Origin: Bacteroidales bacterium
Lineage (GTDB): Bacteria; Bacteroidota; Bacteroidia; Bacteroidales; Bacteroidaceae
Assembly (NCBI GenBank): GCA_012729225.1
Contig: JAAYDO010000016.1
Span: 1 to 46,812 of the forward strand
Reading direction: 5' to 3'
DNA length: 46,812 nt
The translations under genes and the position numbers were made by a program. Positions within the stretch are counted from its first letter, which is position 1; each line of letters begins with the position of its first letter. The notes beneath the pieces are model-generated. The model ran no database searches and was not told where the DNA came from. It worked only from the letters and a program-made list of their open reading frames with translations. Shown one piece after another: positions 8,307 to 16,725 of the stretch.

Positions 8307-9650
8307 TTATAAGTTGAACCTCAGTTCTTTTCCTCTAATGCCATCCACCACGATGCCATCGCAATAGGCTGTGATACCATTCACGATGGTGCGACACACT
8401 CTCCACTTGAACACACGCTCATCCATAGGAGTCCATTCGCATTTGGTATAGTAGCGTCCCTCCTTCACTTGCCAGTTAGCATTAGGATCAACCAGCGTGA
8501 GGTCTGCATAGTAGCCAGGACGAATGTATCCTCTCTTTTCTATGCGGAAGAGTTCTGCAGGGTTATGTGACATGAGAGTAGGGATGCGTTCGATAGGCAG
8601 AACTCCCTGGTCGCTCATTTCAAGCATAGACACAAGAGAGAACTGAATCAGTGGCATGCCAGAAGCAGCCTTCAATGCACCGCCCTTCTTCTCATTTGCC
8701 AGATGGGGAGCATGGTCTGTCGCCACCACATCAATGAGACCATTAGTCAGTGCTGCTCTCAGTGCCGCTCTGTCCTCTGGCGTTTTGATGGAAGGATTGC
8801 ACTTGATACAAGAGCCCAATGTATCATAATCCTCTGTGGTGAACATCAAGTGTGCAATGACTGCTTCAGCTGTGATCTTCTTCTCCTTAAGAGGCTTGTT
8901 CTCGAAGAGTGATAACTCTTTTGCAGTCGATACATGTGCAATGTGCAGACGTGCTCCAGTGTCCTTTGCCAACTCTACAGCCAGAGAAGAGGAAGCGAAA
9001 CATGCGTCCACACTGCGAATGCGAGAATGATAGCGGACAGGAAAATCGTTCTGTCCTTTATATTTCTTTTTGAAGGCTCTGATGTTTGCCTCTATAATGC
9101 CAGTGTCTTCACAGTGCGCCATCAACAAAAGAGGAGAGGTGGCAAAGATGCGCCGAAGGGATTCGGCACGGTCCACAAGCATATTGCCTGTGCTACTTCC
9201 CATAAAGACTTTCACGCCAGCCACACGACTGGTGTCCAGCACCTTCAGTGTCTCCACATTCTCGTTGGTAGCACCAAAGTAGAAAGAGTAGTTTACACGG
9301 CTATGATTAGCTGCAATCTGGAATTTCTCCTCCAGTCGCTCAATCGTGGTAGTAGGTGGCTGAGTGTTGGGCATTTCCATGTAAGATGTCACGCCACCAG
9401 CAGCGGCTGTGCGGCTTTCACTGGCAATATCTGCTTTGTGTGTCATGCCAGGCTCTCGGAAATGCACATGGTCGTCAATCACACCAGGGAAGAGATACAA
9501 CCCTGTGGCGTCTATTTCCAAATCGTAAGTCTGTGAAGAATCGTCAGAACCTTCCAGCACTTCCTGAATCATCTCGTCTTCAATCACCACAGAACCAGGA
9601 AACTTGCGTCCCTCGTTCACGATTGTTGCGTTTCTGATAATTGTCCTCAT
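8307..9650 (-). CDS. pyrC: dihydroorotase, class I
   Basis: At 447 residues this is the cytoplasmic amidohydrolase that closes N-carbamoyl-aspartate to dihydroorotate in pyrimidine synthesis. Zinc-site motifs are in order: DDHVHFREPG (His61, His63), GVKVFMGSS (Lys147, a candidate for carbamylation), AHCED (His179), HIAHVST and ATDHAPH. Length and order fit class I dihydroorotases, including those of Bacteroidetes. It lies 24 bases after the DPM-type glycosyltransferase and 34 bases before the MetH-domain gene. An allantoinase or hydantoinase is the main alternative, but the FREPG and TDHAPH motifs favour dihydroorotase. Confidence 0.92.
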   Translation of the reverse strand: MRTIIRNATIVNEGRKFPGSVVIEDEMIQEVLEGSDDSSQTYDLEIDATGLYLFPGVIDDHVHFREPGMTHKADIASESRTAAAGGVTSYMEMPNTQPPTTTIERLEEKFQIAANHSRVNYSFYFGATNENVETLKVLDTSRVAGVKVFMGSSTGNMLVDRAESLRRIFATSPLLLMAHCEDTGIIEANIRAFKKKYKGQNDFPVRYHSRIRSVDACFASSSLAVELAKDTGARLHIAHVSTAKELSLFENKPLKEKKITAEAVIAHLMFTTEDYDTLGSCIKCNPSIKTPEDRAALRAALTNGLIDVVATDHAPHLANEKKGGALKAASGMPLIQFSLVSMLEMSDQGVLPIERIPTLMSHNPAELFRIEKRGYIRPGYYADLTLVDPNANWQVKEGRYYTKCEWTPMDERVFKWRVCRTIVNGITAYCDGIVVDGIRGKELRFNL

Positions 9651-9674
9651 AGGTCTTGGGTAGTTCTCTTTCTG

Positions 9675-10481
9675 CTATTGACTATGGTTTTTTTGTTCTT
9701 CTTCACTTGTGGCTTCAGTCTGTTGGGCAGACTGGCCTGCAGGAGTGGGGTATTTCTTGAACCATCCATCCCATCTCAGTCTCATCACGCCAAAAAATGC
9801 TTCGCCAAAAATACCACTGTTCATCTTCGATACTCCTTCTGTGCGATTGACAAAGATGACTGGCACTTCCTTGATCTTAAATCCGCACTTGTAGGTGGTA
9901 AACTTCATTTCTATCTGGAAGGCATAACCCTTGAAACGGATAGAATCCAGATCAATTGTCTCAAGCACCCTGCGTTTGTAGCACTTGAAGCCAGCAGTGG
10001 TGTCATGCACCTTAAAGCCTGTGACAAAGCGGACATACTTTGATGCAAAATAACTCATCAGCACTCTGCCCATAGGCCAGTTTACCACATTCACTCCTGA
10101 AATGTAGCGACTGCCAATGGCAAGGTCATATCCCTCGTCGGCACATGCTGAATAAAGCCTTGGTAGATCGCTGGGTGCATGAGAGAAGTCAGCATCCATC
10201 TCAAAGATATATTCATACCCCTGCTTCAATCCCCACTTAAAGCCTGTGATGTAGGCTGTGCCCAATCCCAGTTTTCCAGTACGTTCCAAGATGAAAAGAC
10301 GGTCAGAGAACTCCCTCTCCATCAGTCCTTTTACGATGGCTGCTGTGCCGTCGGGAGAACCATCATCAATCACGAGAATGTGAAAACATTTTTCCAATGC
10401 AAACACTGCACGAATAATCTTCTCAATGTTCTCCTTCTCGTTGTAGGTAGGTATGATAACAATACTGTCGCTTTCGTTCAT
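9675..10481 (-). CDS. polyprenol monophosphomannose synthase-like GT2
   Basis: This 268-residue GT-A fold enzyme resembles dolichol/polyprenol-phosphate mannosyltransferase. Visible motifs are VIIPTYNEKENI, VIDDGSPDGTA (Asp39-Asp40), EMDADFSHAP (Asp96, Asp98 metal site), and IGSRYISG followed by GFKCYKR. The DPM1 class moves a sugar from GDP-mannose (or another nucleotide sugar) to a polyprenyl phosphate at the inner membrane. It lacks the C-terminal membrane helices of the fused forms; the polar tail is rich in Gln and Glu. It is the first gene of the leftward block and has a strong promoter (10528-10559). Confidence 0.88.
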   Translation of the reverse strand: MNESDSIVIIPTYNEKENIEKIIRAVFALEKCFHILVIDDGSPDGTAAIVKGLMEREFSDRLFILERTGKLGLGTAYITGFKWGLKQGYEYIFEMDADFSHAPSDLPRLYSACADEGYDLAIGSRYISGVNVVNWPMGRVLMSYFASKYVRFVTGFKVHDTTAGFKCYKRRVLETIDLDSIRFKGYAFQIEMKFTTYKCGFKIKEVPVIFVNRTEGVSKMNSGIFGEAFFGVMRLRWDGWFKKYPTPAGQSAQQTEATSEEEQKNHSQ

Positions 10482-10527
10482 TTGCCGATAGTGATTTATC
10501 TATGCTTTTTGTTGTTTTTTTATGTTG

Positions 10528-10559
10528 CAAAGTTAGCATAATCCCCTCGTTCTCCCAAA
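10528..10559 (-). promoter_or_regulatory. Bacteroidetes promoter for the 10481-to-2126 block
   Basis: On the - strand a -33 box TTTG (complement of 10556-10559), 20 bases, then -7 box TAACTTTG (complement of 10528-10535). This matches the Bacteroidetes housekeeping consensus. Transcription should begin near 10521, about 40 bases before the ATG at 10481. Confidence 0.8.
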
Positions 10560-10668
10560 TAAAAGCACTTATTTTTTGTTAAACCCTTCACTTTTTATCT
10601 TTTGCATGTCAAGGTGCGGTTAAACAATGTTAAATATGACGAATAGGACAGGATAGAGGACACTTAGA

Positions 10669-10701
10669 TTGCACTTATGTTTTGGTTTTTTCCTAACTTT
10701 G
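10669..10701 (+). promoter_or_regulatory. probable promoter of the inositol-phosphate synthase gene
   Basis: A -7 box TAACTTTG lies at 10694-10701; the -33 element is only a weak TTG at 10669-10671, 22 bases away. It predicts a leader of about 120 nt before the ATG at 10832. The leader shows no strong hairpin. Confidence 0.5.
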
Positions 10702-10831
10702 TATTCGATAATGGTTCTTCTCTTGGGGAAAGAACTGTTTTGTGGTGTGGTGTGTTGCGTGAAAGATTATTTCCTTTCACTGATAATACTTACTACCTGG
10801 TAAATAAGTTGTAAAATAGAATATTTTAGAA

Positions 10832-12160
10832 ATGAAAAATCAAAATGTGAAGCCTGCTGAAGGTAAACTCGGTATTATGGTCGTAGGACTTGGTGCCGTT
10901 TCCAGTACATTCATGACAGGTGTGTTGATGGCCCGCAAGGGGCTGGCAAAGCCTGTGGGTTCAATGACTCAGTATGACAAGATTCGTGTAGGAAAAGGTG
11001 CAGACAAGAAGTATCTCCACTATTCCGAAATTGTTCCAATGGCACAACTCAACGATATTGTGTTTGGCGCATGGGATGTTTATCCAGCCAATGCCTTCCA
11101 GAGTGCCATGTATGCTGAGGTGCTGAAGGAAAAAGATATACTTCCTGTGAAGGAAGAATTGCAGAAGATTGTGCCAATGAAGGCTGCTTTCGACAAGAAT
11201 TTTGCCAAGCGTCTTGATGGCGACAATGTGAAGGACTGTGCCACTCGCTGGGAGATGGTAGAGGCTCTTCGTGAAGATATACGCAAGTTCAAGGCAGAGA
11301 ACAACTGCTCCCGCATCGTGGTGGCTTGGTCGGCATCTACAGAAATCTATGTGGAGCCAAACATGGAGGTGCACGACACGCTTGCACATCTTGAGGCAGC
11401 CATGAAGGCAAACGACACTGTGAACATTGCTCCATCCATGTGCTATGCTTATGCGGCCTTGTCTGAAGGTGCTCCTTTCATCATGGGTGCGCCTAATACA
11501 ACTGTTGATATTCCTGCTATGTGGGAAATGTCTGAGAAGTTGGGTTTGCCAATCGCAGGTAAGGACTTCAAGACTGGTCAGACGCTTGTCAAGTCAGGCT
11601 TTGCACCAATCATCGGCACTCGTTGCCTTGGTCTGGCAGGTTGGTTCTCAACCAATATTCTGGGCAATCGTGATGGTCTTGTGTTGGATGAGCCAGCCAA
11701 TTTCCGCACCAAGGAGGTGTCAAAACTTTCCACTCTCGAAACCATCTTGAAGCCAGAGGACCAGCCTGATCTCTATGGTCATGGCAATGACACTGACGAC
11801 CAGTATTATCACAAGGTGCGCATCAACTACTATCCTCCTCGCAATGACAACAAGGAGGGATGGGACAATATCGACATCTTCGGATGGATGGGCTACCCCA
11901 TGCAGATAAAGATTAACTTCCTCTGTCGTGACTCCATCCTTGCTGCTCCATTGCTCCTCGACCTCTGTCTTCTCAGTGACCTTGCAGCACGTGCAGGCAG
12001 AAGTGGCATTCAACGCTTCCTCTCTTTCTTCCTCAAGGCTCCTATGCACGACTACACCAAGGGCGAGGAAGCGGTCAATCACCTCTTCCAGCAATACACC
12101 ATGCTTAAGAATGCTATCCGAGAGATGGGTGGATATGAGGCTGACGAAGAAGTGGATTGA
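10832..12160 (+). CDS. ino1: myo-inositol-1-phosphate synthase
   Basis: The 442 residues match inositol-3-phosphate synthase, which isomerises glucose 6-phosphate with NAD to inositol phosphate. The Rossmann motif GLGAVSSTFMTGV is at residues 19-31; later family blocks include VVAWSASTEIYV, the GAPNTTVDIPA region and DDQYYHKVRINYYPPR. In Bacteroidetes this enzyme starts inositol-lipid synthesis; it was studied in B. thetaiotaomicron. The partner genes (CDP-alcohol phosphatidyltransferase, phosphatase) are not in this window. It is monocistronic, with its own promoter and a terminator 40 bases past the stop. Confidence 0.93.
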   Translation: MKNQNVKPAEGKLGIMVVGLGAVSSTFMTGVLMARKGLAKPVGSMTQYDKIRVGKGADKKYLHYSEIVPMAQLNDIVFGAWDVYPANAFQSAMYAEVLKEKDILPVKEELQKIVPMKAAFDKNFAKRLDGDNVKDCATRWEMVEALREDIRKFKAENNCSRIVVAWSASTEIYVEPNMEVHDTLAHLEAAMKANDTVNIAPSMCYAYAALSEGAPFIMGAPNTTVDIPAMWEMSEKLGLPIAGKDFKTGQTLVKSGFAPIIGTRCLGLAGWFSTNILGNRDGLVLDEPANFRTKEVSKLSTLETILKPEDQPDLYGHGNDTDDQYYHKVRINYYPPRNDNKEGWDNIDIFGWMGYPMQIKINFLCRDSILAAPLLLDLCLLSDLAARAGRSGIQRFLSFFLKAPMHDYTKGEEAVNHLFQQYTMLKNAIREMGGYEADEEVD

Positions 12161-12199
12161 TGGCTGACAACTTTATCAGCAGCAGCAATCTCTAATAAC

Positions 12200-12230
12200 A
12201 AACCGCATGGCTCACAAGGCTGTGCGGTTT
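12200..12230 (+). terminator. terminator of ino1
   Basis: Stem AAACCGCA (12200-12207) pairs with TGCGGTTT (12223-12230) around GGC/GCT inner pairing, followed by TTCGTTT. It lies 40 bases after the ino1 stop. Confidence 0.85.
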
Positions 12231-12409
12231 TCGTTTGAGATGAATGTGATGAACTTACGTTTGTGTGAAGTCCCTTCTGACGTAATCTTTATGAATTGTC
12301 ACGTTCCGCCATTATCGTTAGGGAGAGTAGATAAAGGCAAGCATTTGGGAGAATGAAATGGCTGGCTTTCCCTGGCATTTGACATCTCGTGTGATTGAAG
12401 CATTCTTCA

Positions 12410-12497
12410 TGTTTCAACGAACAATGCTTCAATGGGCAACGAGCAATGGTTCAAAAGCCAACGAACAATGGTTCGATGCCCCATGAACCATGTGTGC
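12410..12497 (-). repeat. 22-bp tandem repeat array B, four units, inverted
   Basis: Read on the - strand, four 22-bp units occupy 12497-12476, 12475-12454, 12453-12432 and 12431-12410. They share the core GAACCATTGTTCGTTG with array A. The last unit again ends AAACA instead of CAT and is followed by TGAAGAATGCTTC, as in array C. The tail reaches about 12356 and contains GATGT, CAGGGAAAGCC and a weak AAATG/CATTT hairpin (12356-12380). Confidence 0.85.
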
Positions 12498-12920
12498 GTT
12501 TTGCTCTTAAAAACATGATGTTTTCGCTTCTCTATAAATGATTGTGTATAAAGAAGATATGAGGATTCTCAGAAGGTATTGGAAAGTCTTTCGCCATCTT
12601 GGAAGGCTTGCCCCACGACAAAACCTGCCAAAATCTCTTGCCCCTTCTTTTACGGTGAATGAATTCAAGTAAATATAGCCTGGATTTTGGCAATAAAATG
12701 AAAAGAAGGGGTGTGGCTGAAAAGAGATGCAGGTAATCAAGACCAACTTATTTCATCTTGCAAATGAGAGGAACTCATATTGTTCATGATTTTCAGAAGC
12801 GAAACATGTTGGGAGCGTCCATGTGAAAGCACCTCCAGATGCTTTGGCCTTATTCTTTGAAACAAACACCCGCATCCCATCATCCTTGCTCCTGCCGTCT
12901 ATGATGCCTTGGTTGGGTCG

Positions 12921-15900
12921 TTATTGATGCCTTTCCACCATGCAGTCCAGCACCTTGAGTGCTTCGTCCATCGTTTTGATGTCTTTAATCAGCAGCGACT
13001 TTCTTTCTCCGTCTCTCAGGGTGCACATTCTTCCGTGACTGCCTACATACTTCAATACTTTCTCAAAAGCTCGGCTATGGAAATACTGTGGCTCAGTGGT
13101 GAAATAGAGAATCATGCGTTTCTGCTTGAGCACCACCTTCTCGATGCCCAAGCGTTGAGCATTCCATTTGATGGGCATCACCTTGAGCAGAGCCTCTCCC
13201 ACGGCGGGGATAGGACCAAAGCGGTCGATGAGACGCTTCTTGTAGTCTTCCAGTTGTTGCGGTCTTGTGAATGAATCCATCTCTCGGTAGAGGCTCATTC
13301 GTTCACTGCTGTTAGGCACATATTCTTCGGGGAAGAAGGCTTGGATGTCACTTTCCACATTCGATTCTGCCACGAACTTCTCACCGCTCAACTTGCCTTC
13401 TTCGTCCTTGTCTTGGTCGGCGAATAGTGTGCTGAACTCGTGCTCTTTCAGTTCGGCAACTGCTTCATTCAGAATCTTTTGGTAGGTCTCATAGCCTAAG
13501 TCGGTGATGAAACCGCTCTGTTCTGCTCCCAGCATATTGCCCGCACCTCTGATGTCAAGGTCCTGCATGGCGATATGAATGCCACTGCCCAAGTCGCTGA
13601 AGTTCTCCACAGCCTGCAATCGTCTTCTGGTCACATCGTTGAGTGCCGCAAGAGGAGGAGCAATCAGATAGCAGAAAGCCTTCTTCGTGCCTCGTCCCAC
13701 GCGACCTCTCATCTGGTGAATGTCTGATAGTCCATAGTTTTGAGCACTATTGATGATGATGGTGTTGGCGTTTGGCACGTCAATGCCACTCTCTATGATC
13801 GTGGTGGAAATCAGGACATCATAGTCATAGTTCATGAAGTCGAGGAGAATCTTCTCCAGTTCCTGGGGATTCATCTGCCCATGCCCCACACATACTCGTG
13901 CGTCAGGTACATACTTGTGAACCATTTCCTCCAGTTCGTGAAGGTTGCTGATTTTGTTGTTCACAATAAATACCTGCCCGTTTCGGCTCATCTCAAAGTT
14001 GATGGCTTCAGCGAATAGTTCTGGCGAGAAAGTGTGAATCTCTGTCTGGATGGGGTATCTGTTGGGTGGAGGAGTCTGAATGATGGAGAGGTCTCTTGCC
14101 CCTAAGAGTGAGAACTGCAATGTCCTCGGGATAGGGGTGGCTGTCAGAGTGAGTGTGTCCACATTCACCTTCATCGCCCTCAGTCTCTCTTTGGTCGAAA
14201 CTCCAAACTTCTGTTCCTCGTCAATAATCAGCAATCCCAAATCCTTGAAATGCACTTGCTTCCCAATCAATTTATGTGTGCCGATGATAATGTCCACTTT
14301 GCCATCCTTGAGGTCGTCAAGTACGCCCTTCAACACTTTAGGCGAACGTGCTCTGGTTATATAATCAACCCTGACAGGGAAGTCTTTCAACCTTGAGGAG
14401 AAAGTCTGGAAATGCTGGTAGGCCAATACGGTGGTAGGCACCATCACTGCCACCTGCTTGCCGTCTGTGGCGGCCTTGAATGCGGCTCTGATTGCCACTT
14501 CTGTCTTGCCAAATCCCACATCTCCGCATACCAATCTATCCATCGGACGCTCCTTCTCCATGTCAGCCTTCACGTCTTGGGTAGCCTTCAGTTGGTCGGG
14601 TGTGTCTTCATAGACAAAACTTGCCTCCAGTTCATGTTGCATGTAGCCATCCTTGCTGTAGGAAAAACCCTTCTCCTTCAGGCGGGCCGCATACAGTTTG
14701 ATGAGGTCGCGTGCAATGTCCTTCACTTTGGCTTTCACGCGTTCCTTCATGCGTTCCCATGCGCCTCCACCTATTCTGTTCAGTGTGGGGGGCTCGCCCT
14801 CTTTCCCCTTGTATTTGGAAATCTTGTGCAAGGCATGAATGGACACATAGACTGTATCGTCGTTCTTATAGATAATCTTGATCATCTCCTGCATCATATC
14901 GCCTTGAGGGACTCTGACAAGTCCTCCAAAACGTCCCACTCCATGATCGATATGCACCACATAGTCATCTACGTCAAACTGCTGTAACTCCTTCAGTGTG
15001 AGTGCTACCTTACCCTGCCTTGCCTTGTCGCTTTTCAGGTTGTATTTGTGAAAACGGTCAAACAACTGATGGTCTGTGAAGAAACAAACCTTCAGTGTGT
15101 TGTCGATGAATCCCTCATGAATGGCATTGTTGATAGGCTGGAAATGGATCACATCAACCTCTGTCTTCGCCATCTCTTCAAAGATGTCTTGCAGACGCTT
15201 GATTTGCTTCTCGCTATCTGAAAAGATGTATATTTTGTATCCATCATCCATGAGTTTGTGAAACTCTTTGTCCACGAGTTCAAAGTTCTTGTGGAACAAA
15301 GGTTGTGGTGAGGTGGAGAAATGCACAGCCTGATGGTCGTTCGATGTGTTTTTCTTCAGTTCCAGATGTCGGAACTTCACGATTTCCCTCTTGAAAGTAT
15401 CCTCGTCAATGATGAAGTGGTCCACCAGTGACTCATCGTTGGTTTCTGCCTCCGATTGGGCTTGTGTGGAGAAGCCCTCCTTGTGAATCTGTGCAATCTT
15501 GTCGCACACATACAGCAGGCTCTGTGTCACCACAATGGTGTCTTGAGGAAGAAATTCCATGAAGGAAATATATTCTACATTAGCCTTCTCCATCTTTGGC
15601 ACAATGGTCATGCCCTTCACCTTCTCCTCGCTTAATTGTGTGGTTACATCGAAGGTTCGGATACTATCCACCTCATCACCAAAGAAGTCAATACGATAGG
15701 GCTGGTATGAAGAGAAGGAATAGATGTCCACGATGCTGCCTCTGATGGCAAACTGGCCAGGCTCATACACGTAATCTGTCCGTTCAAAGCCTAAGTCGAA
15801 GATGCTTCTCTCCAATTCGTCGATGTCAAAGGTGTCGCCCAGCCTTATCTCCAGCGTGCTCTTGTCCAGTTCCTTCTTCGACACAACTCGTTCTGCCAAC

Positions 15901-16331
15901 GCATCAGGATAGGTCACAATCATCTTTCCTCCTTCATCTTCCTCTGTGTCTTGCTTCTCCTCGTGAGGCAGAATCATGGAGAGTACCTTGGTTCTCAGAA
16001 TCTCATTGCCTGCATCCTTTTGGTTGTACTTGATGGCTCTACGGTAGGATGAAGGGAAGAAAAGTACTCCTTCCTCACCTGTCATCTGTGTGAGGTCATG
16101 ATACATGTAGCCTGCGTCATCCAAGTCATTCATCACCACCAGCATGTTGGGAGTTTTCCTCTGGCTTTTCTTAGATGAAAGCTGACCAAGGGCTGCCAAC
16201 ACCAAAGCGGCCGACGAACCGCATAGGCCGTCTGCCTTCACTTGCTTCTCTTTGCCATTCCTAATGCGTAAAGCAAGTTCCTTGACTTCATCAGATGAAG
16301 CCAAGGAATTGAAAATCTTACTTGTTTCCAA
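12921..16331 (-). CDS. mfd: transcription-repair coupling factor
   Basis: At 1136 residues this is full-length Mfd, which removes RNA polymerase stalled at DNA damage and recruits UvrA. Domains in order: a UvrB-like N-terminal module (to about 350), the RNA-polymerase-interacting domain with DYVVHIDHGVGRFGGL (456-471), and a RecG-like translocase with Walker A GDVGFGKT (Lys609) and DEEQ (704-707). The QMRGRVGRG motif VI and a C-terminal TRCF domain follow. It begins 21 bases after a 46-codon ORF (16353-16493) that probably shares its transcript. Nothing is missing. Confidence 0.96.
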   Translation of the reverse strand: METSKIFNSLASSDEVKELALRIRNGKEKQVKADGLCGSSAALVLAALGQLSSKKSQRKTPNMLVVMNDLDDAGYMYHDLTQMTGEEGVLFFPSSYRRAIKYNQKDAGNEILRTKVLSMILPHEEKQDTEEDEGGKMIVTYPDALAERVVSKKELDKSTLEIRLGDTFDIDELERSIFDLGFERTDYVYEPGQFAIRGSIVDIYSFSSYQPYRIDFFGDEVDSIRTFDVTTQLSEEKVKGMTIVPKMEKANVEYISFMEFLPQDTIVVTQSLLYVCDKIAQIHKEGFSTQAQSEAETNDESLVDHFIIDEDTFKREIVKFRHLELKKNTSNDHQAVHFSTSPQPLFHKNFELVDKEFHKLMDDGYKIYIFSDSEKQIKRLQDIFEEMAKTEVDVIHFQPINNAIHEGFIDNTLKVCFFTDHQLFDRFHKYNLKSDKARQGKVALTLKELQQFDVDDYVVHIDHGVGRFGGLVRVPQGDMMQEMIKIIYKNDDTVYVSIHALHKISKYKGKEGEPPTLNRIGGGAWERMKERVKAKVKDIARDLIKLYAARLKEKGFSYSKDGYMQHELEASFVYEDTPDQLKATQDVKADMEKERPMDRLVCGDVGFGKTEVAIRAAFKAATDGKQVAVMVPTTVLAYQHFQTFSSRLKDFPVRVDYITRARSPKVLKGVLDDLKDGKVDIIIGTHKLIGKQVHFKDLGLLIIDEEQKFGVSTKERLRAMKVNVDTLTLTATPIPRTLQFSLLGARDLSIIQTPPPNRYPIQTEIHTFSPELFAEAINFEMSRNGQVFIVNNKISNLHELEEMVHKYVPDARVCVGHGQMNPQELEKILLDFMNYDYDVLISTTIIESGIDVPNANTIIINSAQNYGLSDIHQMRGRVGRGTKKAFCYLIAPPLAALNDVTRRRLQAVENFSDLGSGIHIAMQDLDIRGAGNMLGAEQSGFITDLGYETYQKILNEAVAELKEHEFSTLFADQDKDEEGKLSGEKFVAESNVESDIQAFFPEEYVPNSSERMSLYREMDSFTRPQQLEDYKKRLIDRFGPIPAVGEALLKVMPIKWNAQRLGIEKVVLKQKRMILYFTTEPQYFHSRAFEKVLKYVGSHGRMCTLRDGERKSLLIKDIKTMDEALKVLDCMVERHQ

Positions 16332-16352
16332 ATAAATGAGATGGATGAATCG

Positions 16353-16493
16353 TTAAACAGTGCCCATCATGGAGGGTTCATACACTCTTGCAAACAACTG
16401 CAGGAAGAATAGTGTGTCTTTTGATGGACTCAGCAGTTCCTTGAACTGAGAAAGTTTGGATGTCGATTCGTCGGATGGAGTAGAATTGTTCAT
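16353..16493 (-). CDS. 46-residue small protein upstream of mfd
   Basis: An ATG at 16493 opens 46 codons to a TAA at 16353-16355, 21 bases before mfd. The peptide is polar at first (MNNSTPSDESTSKLSQ), then holds FKELLSPSKDTLFFLQLF and ARVYEPSMM. The pattern SPS-x2-TL-x-F-x2-x-FAR-x-Y resembles small conserved Bacteroidales proteins I recall, but this cannot be verified here. There is no signal peptide or membrane segment. Its position suggests translation from the mfd transcript. The chief alternative is a chance ORF in the mfd leader. Confidence 0.55.
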   Translation of the reverse strand: MNNSTPSDESTSKLSQFKELLSPSKDTLFFLQLFARVYEPSMMGTV

Positions 16494-16699
16494 AGGCAAC
16501 TTGTTTGTTCTTTTCTATATACCTTAGTCTTTATTCGGGGTTCTCTTATATTATATAAGATGTGTATCTTGTGAAGATGTTTCTTTTGTCAGAAACTTTT
16601 TTTGCTATTATTATTGCTTGTTTGTTATATATAACGAGCAAGAACTGAGAATATTATATCAATCTGAGTTTTTTATTTGAGCATGAGCCTAAAAAGTCC
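16494..16699. other. divergent mfd/mtaB control region
   Basis: About 200 AT-rich bases separate the two leftward genes from mtaB. It holds an 8-bp-arm palindrome TCTTATAT/ATATAAGA at 16544-16560 and a 12-base palindrome GTTATATATAAC near 16625. A clear promoter is seen only toward mtaB; the mfd promoter is not recognisable. Confidence 0.5.
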
Positions 16700-16707
16700 T
16701 ATCTTTG
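16676..16707 (+). promoter_or_regulatory. Bacteroidetes promoter of mtaB
   Basis: TTTG (16676-16679), 20 bases, TATCTTTG (16700-16707). Transcription is expected near 16714, so the ATG at 16705 lies inside the promoter and the ATG at 16726 is the true start. Confidence 0.85.
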
Positions 16708-16725
16708 CATCAAAATAGAATTGGA

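Larger units (their letters stand above)
12161..12920. other. convergent gap between ino1 and mfd
   Basis: This 760-base stretch lies between two gene 3' ends. It holds the ino1 terminator (12200-12230) and a 22-bp repeat array in inverted orientation (12410-12497) with its tail to about 12356. The remaining 420 bases next to mfd have no supported gene; an ORF at 12507-12746 (-) has no family features. Confidence 0.6.

Noticed and set aside
16705-16725. extended N-terminus of MtaB
   Set aside because: The ATG at 16705 lies inside the -7 box of a strong promoter, so it cannot be in the transcript.
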